DNA from: Paenibacillus pabuli NBRC 13638
GTDB lineage: Bacteria > Bacillota > Bacilli > Paenibacillales > Paenibacillaceae
Direction of reading: 5' to 3'
DNA: 64,000 bases
Assembly: GCF_001514495.1 (NCBI RefSeq)
Contig: NZ_BCNM01000020.1
Coordinates: 62,001-126,000 of the forward strand
Numbering within the stretch: position 1 is the first letter of the stretch; every line of letters begins with the position of its first letter. Position numbers and translations under genes: made by a program. The notes below the pieces were generated by a model. It saw only the letters and a program-made list of their open reading frames with translations. It was not told the DNA's origin and searched no databases. Of this stretch, positions 50,403 through 58,157 are shown in pieces.

Positions 50403-52136
50403 CTACTGGATTGGTGGAGTGCTGTTGCACACTCGGTTGATCAGACGAGCATATTTGCTAACCGTTGCAGCGGATATGCCGTACCTCTCAGCTATACTTT
50501 GATAGGTGACCGGACGACTTTGGATTTTGGCAGCCAAATATTCTAGTCCCGCAGCCAATCCCTCAATTTGCTTGGTGCCCGGCACTTCAGGATGTACTCG
50601 AGATACATAGTCCGTCCACAGGCGCTCCATCTCCTGCTGCAATTCGGCTTTGGCTTCAGACATCTGTAACGCCCGATCTACTACTGCCTGCCAATGCGTA
50701 GAAGGTTTCATCTCCTTACGCTCCGTCAGCGGCCCGCTTTTCTGAATGGATCGTTTGCTCAGATTAGTCAGGGCCTGAAGAGCAGGAGAGTCATCCGGTT
50801 TAGAACCTTCTGAATGCAGATCGTTTAATACAGCACGTGCGACTTTCACCAGTTCCTCATCTTCACCAGGCTCCTGGATAAAGGATTGCAATGCCTGCTG
50901 CACCTCATAATCGCCAATCATGCCCAAAGCGTGAATAACCTGAAGTTTGGTTGCCCCATCACCATGTCGCAGCGCCCAGAAGAAGGAAGAACGGATCAGA
51001 GGATCGTTTTTCATCTCTTCTGGTATGCCGTTACCATAGTTCTCCCATTGTCTGAATTGCTCGTCAAACGGCAGATGATAGTGATAACTTAGCTTCTCCG
51101 GATCTTTCTCTCCCTGCCGTACAGCCTCAAGACCTGATAGATAGTACCGGGAAACCTCAGAACCTGGGTCCAGCTTACCCACATGACGCCACAGACGTTC
51201 AGCAGCATCATAGCGTCCCGTATTGTAAGCGGCCACGGCTGCATAATGCGCGAGCGCCGGATCAGCAGCGGTTTCTTCCTCTTTCAACAGGCGCCGAAAA
51301 TGGATATAAGCCGTATCATGTTGACCCAGGATACCCATCGTGGTAGCCAGTTTATAGACCTGTTCGTGCTGGAAAGGCACGATGACACGCAATTTTTTGA
51401 TTATAAGCAGCACTTGATCGGCCCGATTCTCATTCTGGTGAAAGATCGCCAGGTTACACAGCGCATGCAAATTGCCAGGCTCCTGTTCCAGTACTTCGGC
51501 AATCGTCTCTTTCGCTTTGGGGAACAGCCCCATATAATAATAGGCAAGCGCCAGATTGTTGCGAGCTGCCAAATAATCGGGATAATCCGGCGACATGTCT
51601 TCCAACAACTCCGCTGCCTGAGCAAACTTTCCTTGTTCCAGCAATTCTCGAGCCTGATCGTGCTCTACTACACCTTTACGTGATTTGATCCGGTTCAGTT
51701 TGGCTGGCCGATCCAGCTCGTAATACAGAAGCTCCATCATCTCTTCGGCTTCCGTCATGAACTGACCCTGGGTATCCTCCTCCAAATACGTAACAAGCGC
51801 CTGCTCGGCTTCCTCAAACCGATCCATATTCGCATAATTGTTTGCCATGTAGAAATAACATTCCGTCATGGACGGATCTACCACATCCAGCACATGCGCA
51901 AGAACGGCATTGGAAGCCTCGTAATCCCCCTTCTCTGATAATATACCCGCCATATTACAATGATTCACCGGATTTTCCGGTTCATATTCAACAGCTTTAC
52001 GAAAATATTTTAATGCCTTGTCGACGTGATTACGGTCCAGCGAGCGGACAGCTCTCTCAAAAAAGAAAGAAGCATCCAAGTGAATCGGTATTACATTGGC
52101 AAGGTGTCCCTCAGCCCGCAGTAGCTTGCCCTTCAT
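50403..52136 (-). CDS. TPR-repeat protein with C-terminal helix-turn-helix
   Basis: The 577-residue product is a chain of tetratricopeptide repeats (clear units around AVRSLDRNHVDKALKYFRKA, LALAYYYMGLFPKAKETIAE and LAHYAAVAAYNTGRYDAAER) covering about residues 20-330, then a less regular middle. The last 60 residues contain TYQSIAERYGISAATVSKYA, a convincing HTH. This mix suggests a DNA-binding or protein-bridging role, but the family has no known function that I recognise. ATG at 52136 is chosen because AGAGGAGG lies ahead; a Met at 52169 would be placed right at the predicted transcript start, and the longer frame to 52298 is upstream of the -10 box. Confidence 0.75.
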   Translation of the reverse strand: MKGKLLRAEGHLANVIPIHLDASFFFERAVRSLDRNHVDKALKYFRKAVEYEPENPVNHCNMAGILSEKGDYEASNAVLAHVLDVVDPSMTECYFYMANNYANMDRFEEAEQALVTYLEEDTQGQFMTEAEEMMELLYYELDRPAKLNRIKSRKGVVEHDQARELLEQGKFAQAAELLEDMSPDYPDYLAARNNLALAYYYMGLFPKAKETIAEVLEQEPGNLHALCNLAIFHQNENRADQVLLIIKKLRVIVPFQHEQVYKLATTMGILGQHDTAYIHFRRLLKEEETAADPALAHYAAVAAYNTGRYDAAERLWRHVGKLDPGSEVSRYYLSGLEAVRQGEKDPEKLSYHYHLPFDEQFRQWENYGNGIPEEMKNDPLIRSSFFWALRHGDGATKLQVIHALGMIGDYEVQQALQSFIQEPGEDEELVKVARAVLNDLHSEGSKPDDSPALQALTNLSKRSIQKSGPLTERKEMKPSTHWQAVVDRALQMSEAKAELQQEMERLWTDYVSRVHPEVPGTKQIEGLAAGLEYLAAKIQSRPVTYQSIAERYGISAATVSKYARLINRVCNSTPPIQ

Positions 52137-52176
52137 CTCCCAAGGCACCTCCTCTTTGAATTCATTCATACTCTCC

Positions 52177-52182
52177 AGTATA
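52177..52182 (-). promoter_or_regulatory. extended -10 box of the TPR gene
   Basis: TGGTATACT on the minus strand, i.e. TATACT with the TG extension. It fixes the transcript start near 52170 and so disfavours the longer ORF start. Confidence 0.5.
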
Positions 52183-52242
52183 CCACATCTTAAGGCCCAC
52201 TTCTCAATATGTAGTTTCATGTCGTTTATGCCAAAAATGCAC

Positions 52243-52288
52243 AAAAAAGATGACATCCAATCATTCACTTCGAATGAAATGTCATCTT
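52243..52288 (-). terminator. terminator of the second sugar operon
   Basis: On the minus strand AAGATGACAT pairs with ATGTCATCTT, with CATTC/GAATG inside, and a T-run follows. It lies 40 nt past the last gene of the operon. Confidence 0.85.
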
Positions 52289-52327
52289 GCTGCTTCACCC
52301 GCTCTTCCTTCTAAAGAAGGATTGAAA

Positions 52328-54079
52328 TCAGCGCTTCAACGCCAGGGATGGCGAAAGTGAAATATGAATCGTCTTGTGAAACGGGGTCACAAAGTTGACT
52401 AGAACGACCTTGCAGTTGTCCGGCAGCTTCGCTTCACGTACGGTTACCGCCAGATGCCCCAGCTCACCGCCATTTAGCTCGATCCAATCTCCCCCACAGG
52501 AATAACGCAAGGTGCCGCCCTTCCACAGATAATGACCTTCATCCGTCTCAAGCAATTCTCCATCCGACAGTTTGCCCTCGCCTCCGAACACAAAGGATAG
52601 CTGCATCATGATCTGCTCCGGTTTATCTCCTGCGAGGCTCAGCATCCAGCCATTCTCAGTTCGTAATACCTCTGTCTGTACATGGAACGTCTGCTCATGG
52701 GTAAGCACCCGGGTCTGGTGAGGTAACAAATACCATGGACTGATGGCTGTTCTCGCCGTCTCTGGCAGTTGGCTCTCGGGGATCGGACCGTAGTAGCCCT
52801 TCTTCTGTTCACCCGTCAAAAGGTAGCCAGACGGCAATCGGGTCATCTGCTGCATCGGTACATAACCGGGATTAAAGTAGGAGGCCAGCTGCACTGCGAG
52901 CAGACGGGCTGCACCATGACGAAGGGCGAAGAATGAAGGGACTTCCGTCATTATGGTCGCGCTTGTACTTCCCGTCCGAATACGCGCTACAGGTGCGCCA
53001 AAGTCTGTATGCATCCGACTGTGTGAAATGCGCCCATGATGTCCTGCCGAATCCATCTGCTGCAAATAGCCCTCTCTAGCAAAATACTCGTTCAACATAA
53101 CCTCATACTGCTCAGGTAACTCACCGCTTGCCTCGCCTACCTGCTGAAGCTCAGGCTCCAGCAAAAGCCGAACGAGTGCATTGACGGAGCAGACACCAGG
53201 ATCTTTTAACGTATCACCTGCCCAATCGGCCATGCCGGCAAAGAGCGGATCCCCGTCCATGCGAGCCAAAATTGCATATGGCAGGTAGTATGGTGAGAGA
53301 TCATGCATATTCCCCAGATCTTGACGACCTGAATAATCTGTGACAATCTCGCCAGACGGATGTACAAGATACAGCATCATGCGCAGATTGAGCCTCACCG
53401 GTTCCAACAACTCGGGACGATGGAACAGGCGTGCCGCATGAATCAGCATGATATCACTGACCGCACTGTAAATTCCGTTGCTCCGTTCTGTCCATTCCCC
53501 ATCAGGTGTAATATCCATGCCTTCAGCCAGCCATTGCTCTGCACGCTGTACCACTTCCTCCAGGCCAAACAACTGATGTAGGAAACCGAGGGCCGCGCAT
53601 ATCACCCAGCGATGATTCGGCGTATGACACCCTCCAGTCAACATGACCGGAATGGTTCGCTCCAGAAACAGGTACATGTTATCCAGCACAGGCTGCAGCG
53701 GCTCCCACTCCTGCTGCTGAAGTAACTGATATAATTGGGCATACCCCACGACGACAAATGCCGTGTCTGGCGGAGAGTGGTAATTGGTCCAGCCAGGGGA
53801 GATGGAGCCATCTTCATGCTGATTGCGGAGCACATACTCCGATGCCAACAACAGACGACCTAGCAGTTCCTCATCCTGGTAATAAATCGAATCCGGATTG
53901 GCGAGCGCCGCTCCCCAATAACACATATCCGTAGGTGTTCCGGTCGTATGGTTGACCCAGGCAATACCTGTAGAGGGATCAATGGTTCCCCCATAATAAC
54001 GGCTTTCCGGGTCAAGCTCCTGACGGGCTAACCCTCTTTGCACTGCTTTATCATTGCTGTCCACCAGCTGCCTGTACAT
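52328..54079 (-). CDS. unrecognised protein of probable carbohydrate-active (alpha/alpha toroid) type
   Basis: The 583-residue product has no signal peptide or membrane helix. The first 370 residues are helix-rich with aromatic pairs typical of (alpha/alpha)n-barrel lyases and hydrolases (GIAWVNHTTGTPTDMCYWGA, DGSISPGWTNYHSPPDTAFV, CHTPNHRWVICAALGFL). The last 200 look strand-rich, as in the C-terminal sheet of heparinase-like lyases. I cannot assign a family or catalytic residues with certainty. GGAGGGG precedes the ATG at 54079. It is the last gene of a binding-protein and two-permease operon, where a cytosolic enzyme for the imported glycan is expected. Confidence 0.6.
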   Translation of the reverse strand: MYRQLVDSNDKAVQRGLARQELDPESRYYGGTIDPSTGIAWVNHTTGTPTDMCYWGAALANPDSIYYQDEELLGRLLLASEYVLRNQHEDGSISPGWTNYHSPPDTAFVVVGYAQLYQLLQQQEWEPLQPVLDNMYLFLERTIPVMLTGGCHTPNHRWVICAALGFLHQLFGLEEVVQRAEQWLAEGMDITPDGEWTERSNGIYSAVSDIMLIHAARLFHRPELLEPVRLNLRMMLYLVHPSGEIVTDYSGRQDLGNMHDLSPYYLPYAILARMDGDPLFAGMADWAGDTLKDPGVCSVNALVRLLLEPELQQVGEASGELPEQYEVMLNEYFAREGYLQQMDSAGHHGRISHSRMHTDFGAPVARIRTGSTSATIMTEVPSFFALRHGAARLLAVQLASYFNPGYVPMQQMTRLPSGYLLTGEQKKGYYGPIPESQLPETARTAISPWYLLPHQTRVLTHEQTFHVQTEVLRTENGWMLSLAGDKPEQIMMQLSFVFGGEGKLSDGELLETDEGHYLWKGGTLRYSCGGDWIELNGGELGHLAVTVREAKLPDNCKVVLVNFVTPFHKTIHISLSPSLALKR

Positions 54080-54148
54080 GTGTATTCCCCTCCAAACGAT
54101 GCATTTTGCCGTCCTTCGCAAGAGTTCATCTCTTATTCATATTCTGCT

Positions 54149-55021
54149 TCAACCCTTCACTGCCCCAAGCATGGCACCGCTCACAAAATATTTCTGCAGC
54201 CACGGATAGACAAGCAGAATGGGTACGGTTGCAAAGATAACTGTGGCAGCCTTGAGACTTTCCGGAGTCAAAGGTGTGCGGTTAGCACCCTCCATTTGGG
54301 TAAGCTCGCTTACCATGTTGTTCTGTACCATTTGGAAGAGCTTCAGCTGAAGCGGGTATAGCTTCGGATCATTAATGTACATCAGGGAATCCTGAAAGCC
54401 ATTCCAGCGTCCAACAGCATAGAACAGAGCTAAGGTAGCCAGCACGGGCATCGATAATGGCAGGATGATTTTAAAGAGTGTGTGTACATGCGAGCTGCCA
54501 TCAATCTCTGCGGATTCCTCCAGACTTTCCGGAATGCCTCTGAAGAAGGAGATCAGGATAATCAGGTTAAACGGACTGACCAACCCTGGCAGGATCAACG
54601 CCCAGACTGAATTTAGCAAATTCAGATCACGGATGAGCAAGTATTCCGGAATAATCCCGCCACTGAAAAACATCGTAATGATGATCACATACATGAAGAG
54701 CTTGCGCCCTTTTAATTTTTTCTTGGTTAACGGATAAGCAGCAGCGAGTGTGAACAGCATGCACAGCACTGTCGTGGCGATCGTAAGAAGCGTCGTATAA
54801 CCCAATGAATAGATCATGGACTGATCCGAAAACACCTGAGTATACGCATCCCAATTGAATTCTTTGGGAAATATGGTCACTTCACCTGATGTAATCGCCC
54901 GATTTGAACTGAATGATATGGCAATCGTGTGCAGAAACGGAGCCAGACAGAATATAACAAACAAGGTGATAAAGGAGATATTAACGATATCAAAAATCCG
55001 GTTTGAGGTGCGTTCACTCAT
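54149..55021 (-). CDS. carbohydrate ABC transporter permease (LplC/YtcP type)
   Basis: The 290-residue protein has six membrane helices, the EAA loop ESLEESAEIDGSSHVHTLFK near residues 175-195, and the C-terminal LQKYFVSGAMLGAVKG. It is a paralogue of the permease at 16.2-17.1 kb. ATG at 55021 is 10 nt from AAAGGAG; a GTG two codons earlier is only 4 nt away. As in the first cluster, no ATPase gene is present. Confidence 0.9.
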   Translation of the reverse strand: MSERTSNRIFDIVNISFITLFVIFCLAPFLHTIAISFSSNRAITSGEVTIFPKEFNWDAYTQVFSDQSMIYSLGYTTLLTIATTVLCMLFTLAAAYPLTKKKLKGRKLFMYVIIITMFFSGGIIPEYLLIRDLNLLNSVWALILPGLVSPFNLIILISFFRGIPESLEESAEIDGSSHVHTLFKIILPLSMPVLATLALFYAVGRWNGFQDSLMYINDPKLYPLQLKLFQMVQNNMVSELTQMEGANRTPLTPESLKAATVIFATVPILLVYPWLQKYFVSGAMLGAVKG

Positions 55022-55091
55022 ATGCACACAGCTCCTTTACTGGTGGTCTATACAAACAAGCCGATTGGCGTATCTTTCACTCTTTAATAAT

Positions 55092-55991
55092 CTACAGAAT
55101 ACCTTCCCCGGTTGCTTTTTTCGAAATATAGTTGGAGCCGAGGACGAAGATTAGTCCCACCACTGCCTGGAACAATCCGACAACGGTTGCAAGCGTGTAC
55201 TGTCCCGATTCCAGACCAACTCTGTATACAAAGGTACTAAGTACATCCGAATATTCACGAACGGCCGTGTTACCGATAATATAAGGACGATCAAAACCGA
55301 TGCTGACCATATGTCCGAGATTAAGAATAAGCAGGGTCACAATGGTTGGTTTGATACTCGGCAGCGTAATATGCCAGATTCTCTTCAGCCGCGTTGCTCC
55401 ATCAATCTCAGCCGCTTCGAACAATTCCTTGTTCACCCCGGTTAATGCGGCCAGATATAAAATGGTTCCCCATCCTGCACTTTGCCAGACACCTGTGAAC
55501 AGGTACGTAACAAGCCAAGGATTCTTCTCTGTCAAAAATGGTATGGAGTTTAATCCCATACTCTCCAGTACTCCATTAACCATACCGGATTGATTGCCGA
55601 ACAATTGGTATACAATCCCTCCGATGATAACCCAAGAAATAAAGTGAGGAATGTACAGAATCGTCTGCGATATTTTTTTGAACCATTTAAATCGAACTTC
55701 ATAGAGCATAATGGCCAATATGATTGGAGCAGGGAACGAAACGATCAGATCAAGAAAATTCAGCATAAAAGTATTGCGTAATGTGGTGTAGAAGTCCCGC
55801 ATCCCAAATACCTCGCGAAAAGCATCGAAACCGATCCACTCACTACCGCTGATCCCCTGAAACAGGTTAAAGTCTTTAAAGGCGATCTGCACACCATACA
55901 TCGGTCCGTAGCGAAAGATCAAAAAGTAGATAAGCGGCAGGGAAATTAGCGCGTACAATTGCCAATACCTTTTCAAGTATGTGATGGTCAA
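55092..55991 (-). CDS. carbohydrate ABC transporter permease (LplB type)
   Basis: The 299-residue protein starts with TTG (AGGAGG 8 nt upstream). It has the LplB opening ALISLPLIYFLIFRYGPMYG, then VQIAFKDFNLF, and the EAA loop KELFEAAEIDGATRLKRIWH near residues 190-210. It forms the channel with the LplC-type permease downstream. A hairpin separates it from the binding-protein gene, as in the first operon. Confidence 0.9.
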   Translation of the reverse strand: MTITYLKRYWQLYALISLPLIYFLIFRYGPMYGVQIAFKDFNLFQGISGSEWIGFDAFREVFGMRDFYTTLRNTFMLNFLDLIVSFPAPIILAIMLYEVRFKWFKKISQTILYIPHFISWVIIGGIVYQLFGNQSGMVNGVLESMGLNSIPFLTEKNPWLVTYLFTGVWQSAGWGTILYLAALTGVNKELFEAAEIDGATRLKRIWHITLPSIKPTIVTLLILNLGHMVSIGFDRPYIIGNTAVREYSDVLSTFVYRVGLESGQYTLATVVGLFQAVVGLIFVLGSNYISKKATGEGIL

Positions 55992-56022
55992 GTCGGTTTC
56001 CTCCTATCAACAAAGAAACGGC

Positions 56023-56045
56023 TGTGCCGCCAAGCCAGCGGCACA
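56023..56045 (-). other. hairpin between binding-protein and permease genes of the second sugar operon
   Basis: TGTGCCGC pairs perfectly with GCGGCACA around a 7-nt loop, with no T-run. Its place matches the hairpin at 18106-18143 in the first sugar operon and probably stabilises the binding-protein mRNA. Confidence 0.5.
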
Positions 56046-56122
56046 CGTTCCTTTCAAAGTTAAGCAGTCGTACGGGTATCTGTCTCGAAATCATGAAGGA
56101 TTAGTTGGTTTACGTTTCAGTG

Positions 56123-57712
56123 TTACTTAACAGTTTCCTCAAGCTCTTTCTTCAGCTCTGTGCCGCCCAGCGACATAAAATCATTCATTTCACGTTCATA
56201 TACCGCTTCGAATTCTTCAGGCTTCGCCATCGCCGTTTTAACAATGATGACATTCAGTTTGTCTTTGAGTGCTGTGCTGTATTTCATCTCTGCCTCAATT
56301 GGCTTATCAAAGATAATCGGTCCTACCGTGTCGGTGTTGGCAATATCAATGGACTGTTTCAGCATATCCTGATTATTTTGAGGGAAGCCCAGAATCCATG
56401 CTTTTTCATTTGTTGCCTGATCACCAATATTTTTACCGTTCGAGATAATGGCTGTATCCCCTGCGTTGAACAGACGATCCTTCGCTTCCTGGGATGCATC
56501 TTCCTTCACGACCGGAATACCATCGACCAGATCATAGTTTTCACCTTCCACACCACTGTAAATATCAATCAAGTTATTGTCAGAGGCCATCCAGTCCAAG
56601 TACTTAATCGCTTCCACAGAACGTTTGCTGCTCTTCGGAATCATAATGTACATGCCGTTTGTTCCATAGCGAGATTTGATGTGTTTGTTGTCGGCATTCG
56701 GATTGGTGTACACATCAACTGGCAGTACTTCGCTGCCTTCTACATTTTTGTGCAAATTGTCCAGCGTGCCATCACCGTAGAACATGGCATCAACATCTTC
56801 AGACCAGTAACCAACGTTGCCATTCTGTATGTCCTTACCTAACTGCGTTTTATCTTCATCCAGACTGAAGTCTTTGCTGATTAACCCTTCATTGTAGAGC
56901 TTGTTCAGGAATTTCATCGAATCCTTGAATCCTTCATGGAGCGGCAATTCATAACGTTGACCGTAAGTCAGATCCCCGCTGACTGGCTTGATGAATGAAT
57001 AAATCAGTGTCTCGAACTGAGCCGGTGCAAGGGCCATACCCATGGGGATGTTCTTACTGCCGAGCTGACCAGGATCTTTCTCTTTAAACGCTTTTAATGT
57101 TGTATATAATTCATCAGTTGTCTTCGGTACAGGCAATCCCAGCTTATCGAGCCAGTCCTGACGAATGTAGGAGCTGTATCGGCCTGTAATGGCACGTTTA
57201 CCCGGAACGGCGAACTGTTGACCTTCTACTTGCCCGAATTTTAATGTGTCTTCACCCAAGAACTTCTTCAGGTTCGGTCCATACTGATCGATCAGTTCAC
57301 CGACATCTGTCAATCCGCCCTGTTGAGCATACCGATAAAACACGCTGGAGTCATAAACAAAGACAATATCAGGGACATCTGTATTGCTAGCCATCAAAAC
57401 ATTCAGCTTGGTAACTTCCTCGGAACGCTGAACGGGGACGAACTGTACATCAATATTGTTGGGATCGCCGAACTTCTCCTGAATCATTTTAGATAGATAG
57501 TTGTTCGTAATAGTGTACGGCGAGGGGCTGTTACCACGATCAAAAATCTCCACCTTTAAGGTAACGCGCTCACCCTTACCCGATGCACCGCCTTCTGCTG
57601 ATTCCTGATTCGATCCAGACGAGCACCCCGCAAGCAAAGACACTCCCATTACCATCGTAAGCGCCAATCCCATCCATTTCTTGAGACTCCCTTTAGTTGC
57701 TTTTCTTGTCAT
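56123..57712 (-). CDS. extracellular solute-binding lipoprotein (LplA type)
   Basis: The 529-residue precursor has a lipoprotein signal (LKKWMGLALTMVMGVSLLAGC) cleaved before Cys in LLAGC, then a Ser/Gly/Glu linker. The mature part is a large LplA-like binding protein (GGLTDVGELIDQYGPNLKKF, KYLDWMASDNNLIDIYSGVE). It presents an unknown glycan to the two permeases. AAAGGGGATGA precedes the ATG. The promoter at 57759-57788 and the cre site upstream indicate carbon-catabolite control. Confidence 0.9.
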   Translation of the reverse strand: MTRKATKGSLKKWMGLALTMVMGVSLLAGCSSGSNQESAEGGASGKGERVTLKVEIFDRGNSPSPYTITNNYLSKMIQEKFGDPNNIDVQFVPVQRSEEVTKLNVLMASNTDVPDIVFVYDSSVFYRYAQQGGLTDVGELIDQYGPNLKKFLGEDTLKFGQVEGQQFAVPGKRAITGRYSSYIRQDWLDKLGLPVPKTTDELYTTLKAFKEKDPGQLGSKNIPMGMALAPAQFETLIYSFIKPVSGDLTYGQRYELPLHEGFKDSMKFLNKLYNEGLISKDFSLDEDKTQLGKDIQNGNVGYWSEDVDAMFYGDGTLDNLHKNVEGSEVLPVDVYTNPNADNKHIKSRYGTNGMYIMIPKSSKRSVEAIKYLDWMASDNNLIDIYSGVEGENYDLVDGIPVVKEDASQEAKDRLFNAGDTAIISNGKNIGDQATNEKAWILGFPQNNQDMLKQSIDIANTDTVGPIIFDKPIEAEMKYSTALKDKLNVIIVKTAMAKPEEFEAVYEREMNDFMSLGGTELKKELEETVK

Positions 57713-57758
57713 TTTGTCATCCCCTTTGGCTATGCGTGAATGTTTAAAGCTTGCCCAG

Positions 57759-57788
57759 AGTATTCCACATCATTGCGTACTCTTGCAA
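57759..57788 (-). promoter_or_regulatory. promoter of the second sugar operon
   Basis: On the minus strand TTGCAA (57788-57783), 18 nt, AATACT (57764-57759). The -10 matches four of six positions, as expected for an activator-dependent promoter. Confidence 0.5.
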
Positions 57789-57799
57789 TAAACCCGTTT

Positions 57800-57813
57800 C
57801 GTAAACGCTTACA
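57800..57813 (-). promoter_or_regulatory. CcpA cre site
   Basis: TGTAAGCGTTTACG on the minus strand matches the cre consensus TGWAANCGNTNWCA at all positions but the last. It lies 12 nt upstream of the -35 box of the binding-protein gene. Confidence 0.75.
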
Positions 57814-58061
57814 TACGGATAATGGTTTATCTCCAGTGACGTTTTTCGTATACTAACCATTTTCTGCGCAGCCCTGTTAAGGCCCGTAGAGCCTTTAGTC
57901 CTCGCCACTCAAGCATCCTCCTGCCAGGTTCAACAGTGACCGATGCCAATAAACCATTTTCATATACTGACTATATTCGTAAAAGCGCTAAAAAGAGGCT
58001 TAAATCAGGGGTCTATTGCATAATCGCAGGTTTCCTGTAGGATTCGGTTTACACCCGCAGC

Positions 58062-58116
58062 AAAAAGGCGGATTTCTACACAGCTCCTACCGAGAGAAGT
58101 CTGCATGAATTCCGCC
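58062..58116 (-). terminator. terminator of the AraC/YesN regulator gene
   Basis: GGCGGAATTC pairs with GAAATCCGCC (one mismatch) around a 30-nt loop, followed on the minus strand by TTTTTGC. Confidence 0.65.
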
Positions 58117-58157
58117 CCATTGCCTAGCATGATATAATGTGCAGCATGAGTCTAAGA

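Larger units (their letters stand above)
57713..58061. other. regulatory region upstream of the second sugar operon
   Basis: Besides the promoter and cre site it contains two similar 18-nt direct repeats, CGTATACTAACCATTTTC (57847-57864) and CATATACTGACTATATTC (57961-57978), 14 of 18 bases identical and 114 nt apart. AATGGTTTAT (57825-57834) has its complement ATAAACCATT further along. A weaker cre-like TAAAAGCGCTAAAA lies at 57980-57993. These suit the AraC-type regulator encoded next door. No ORF is seen. Confidence 0.45.
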
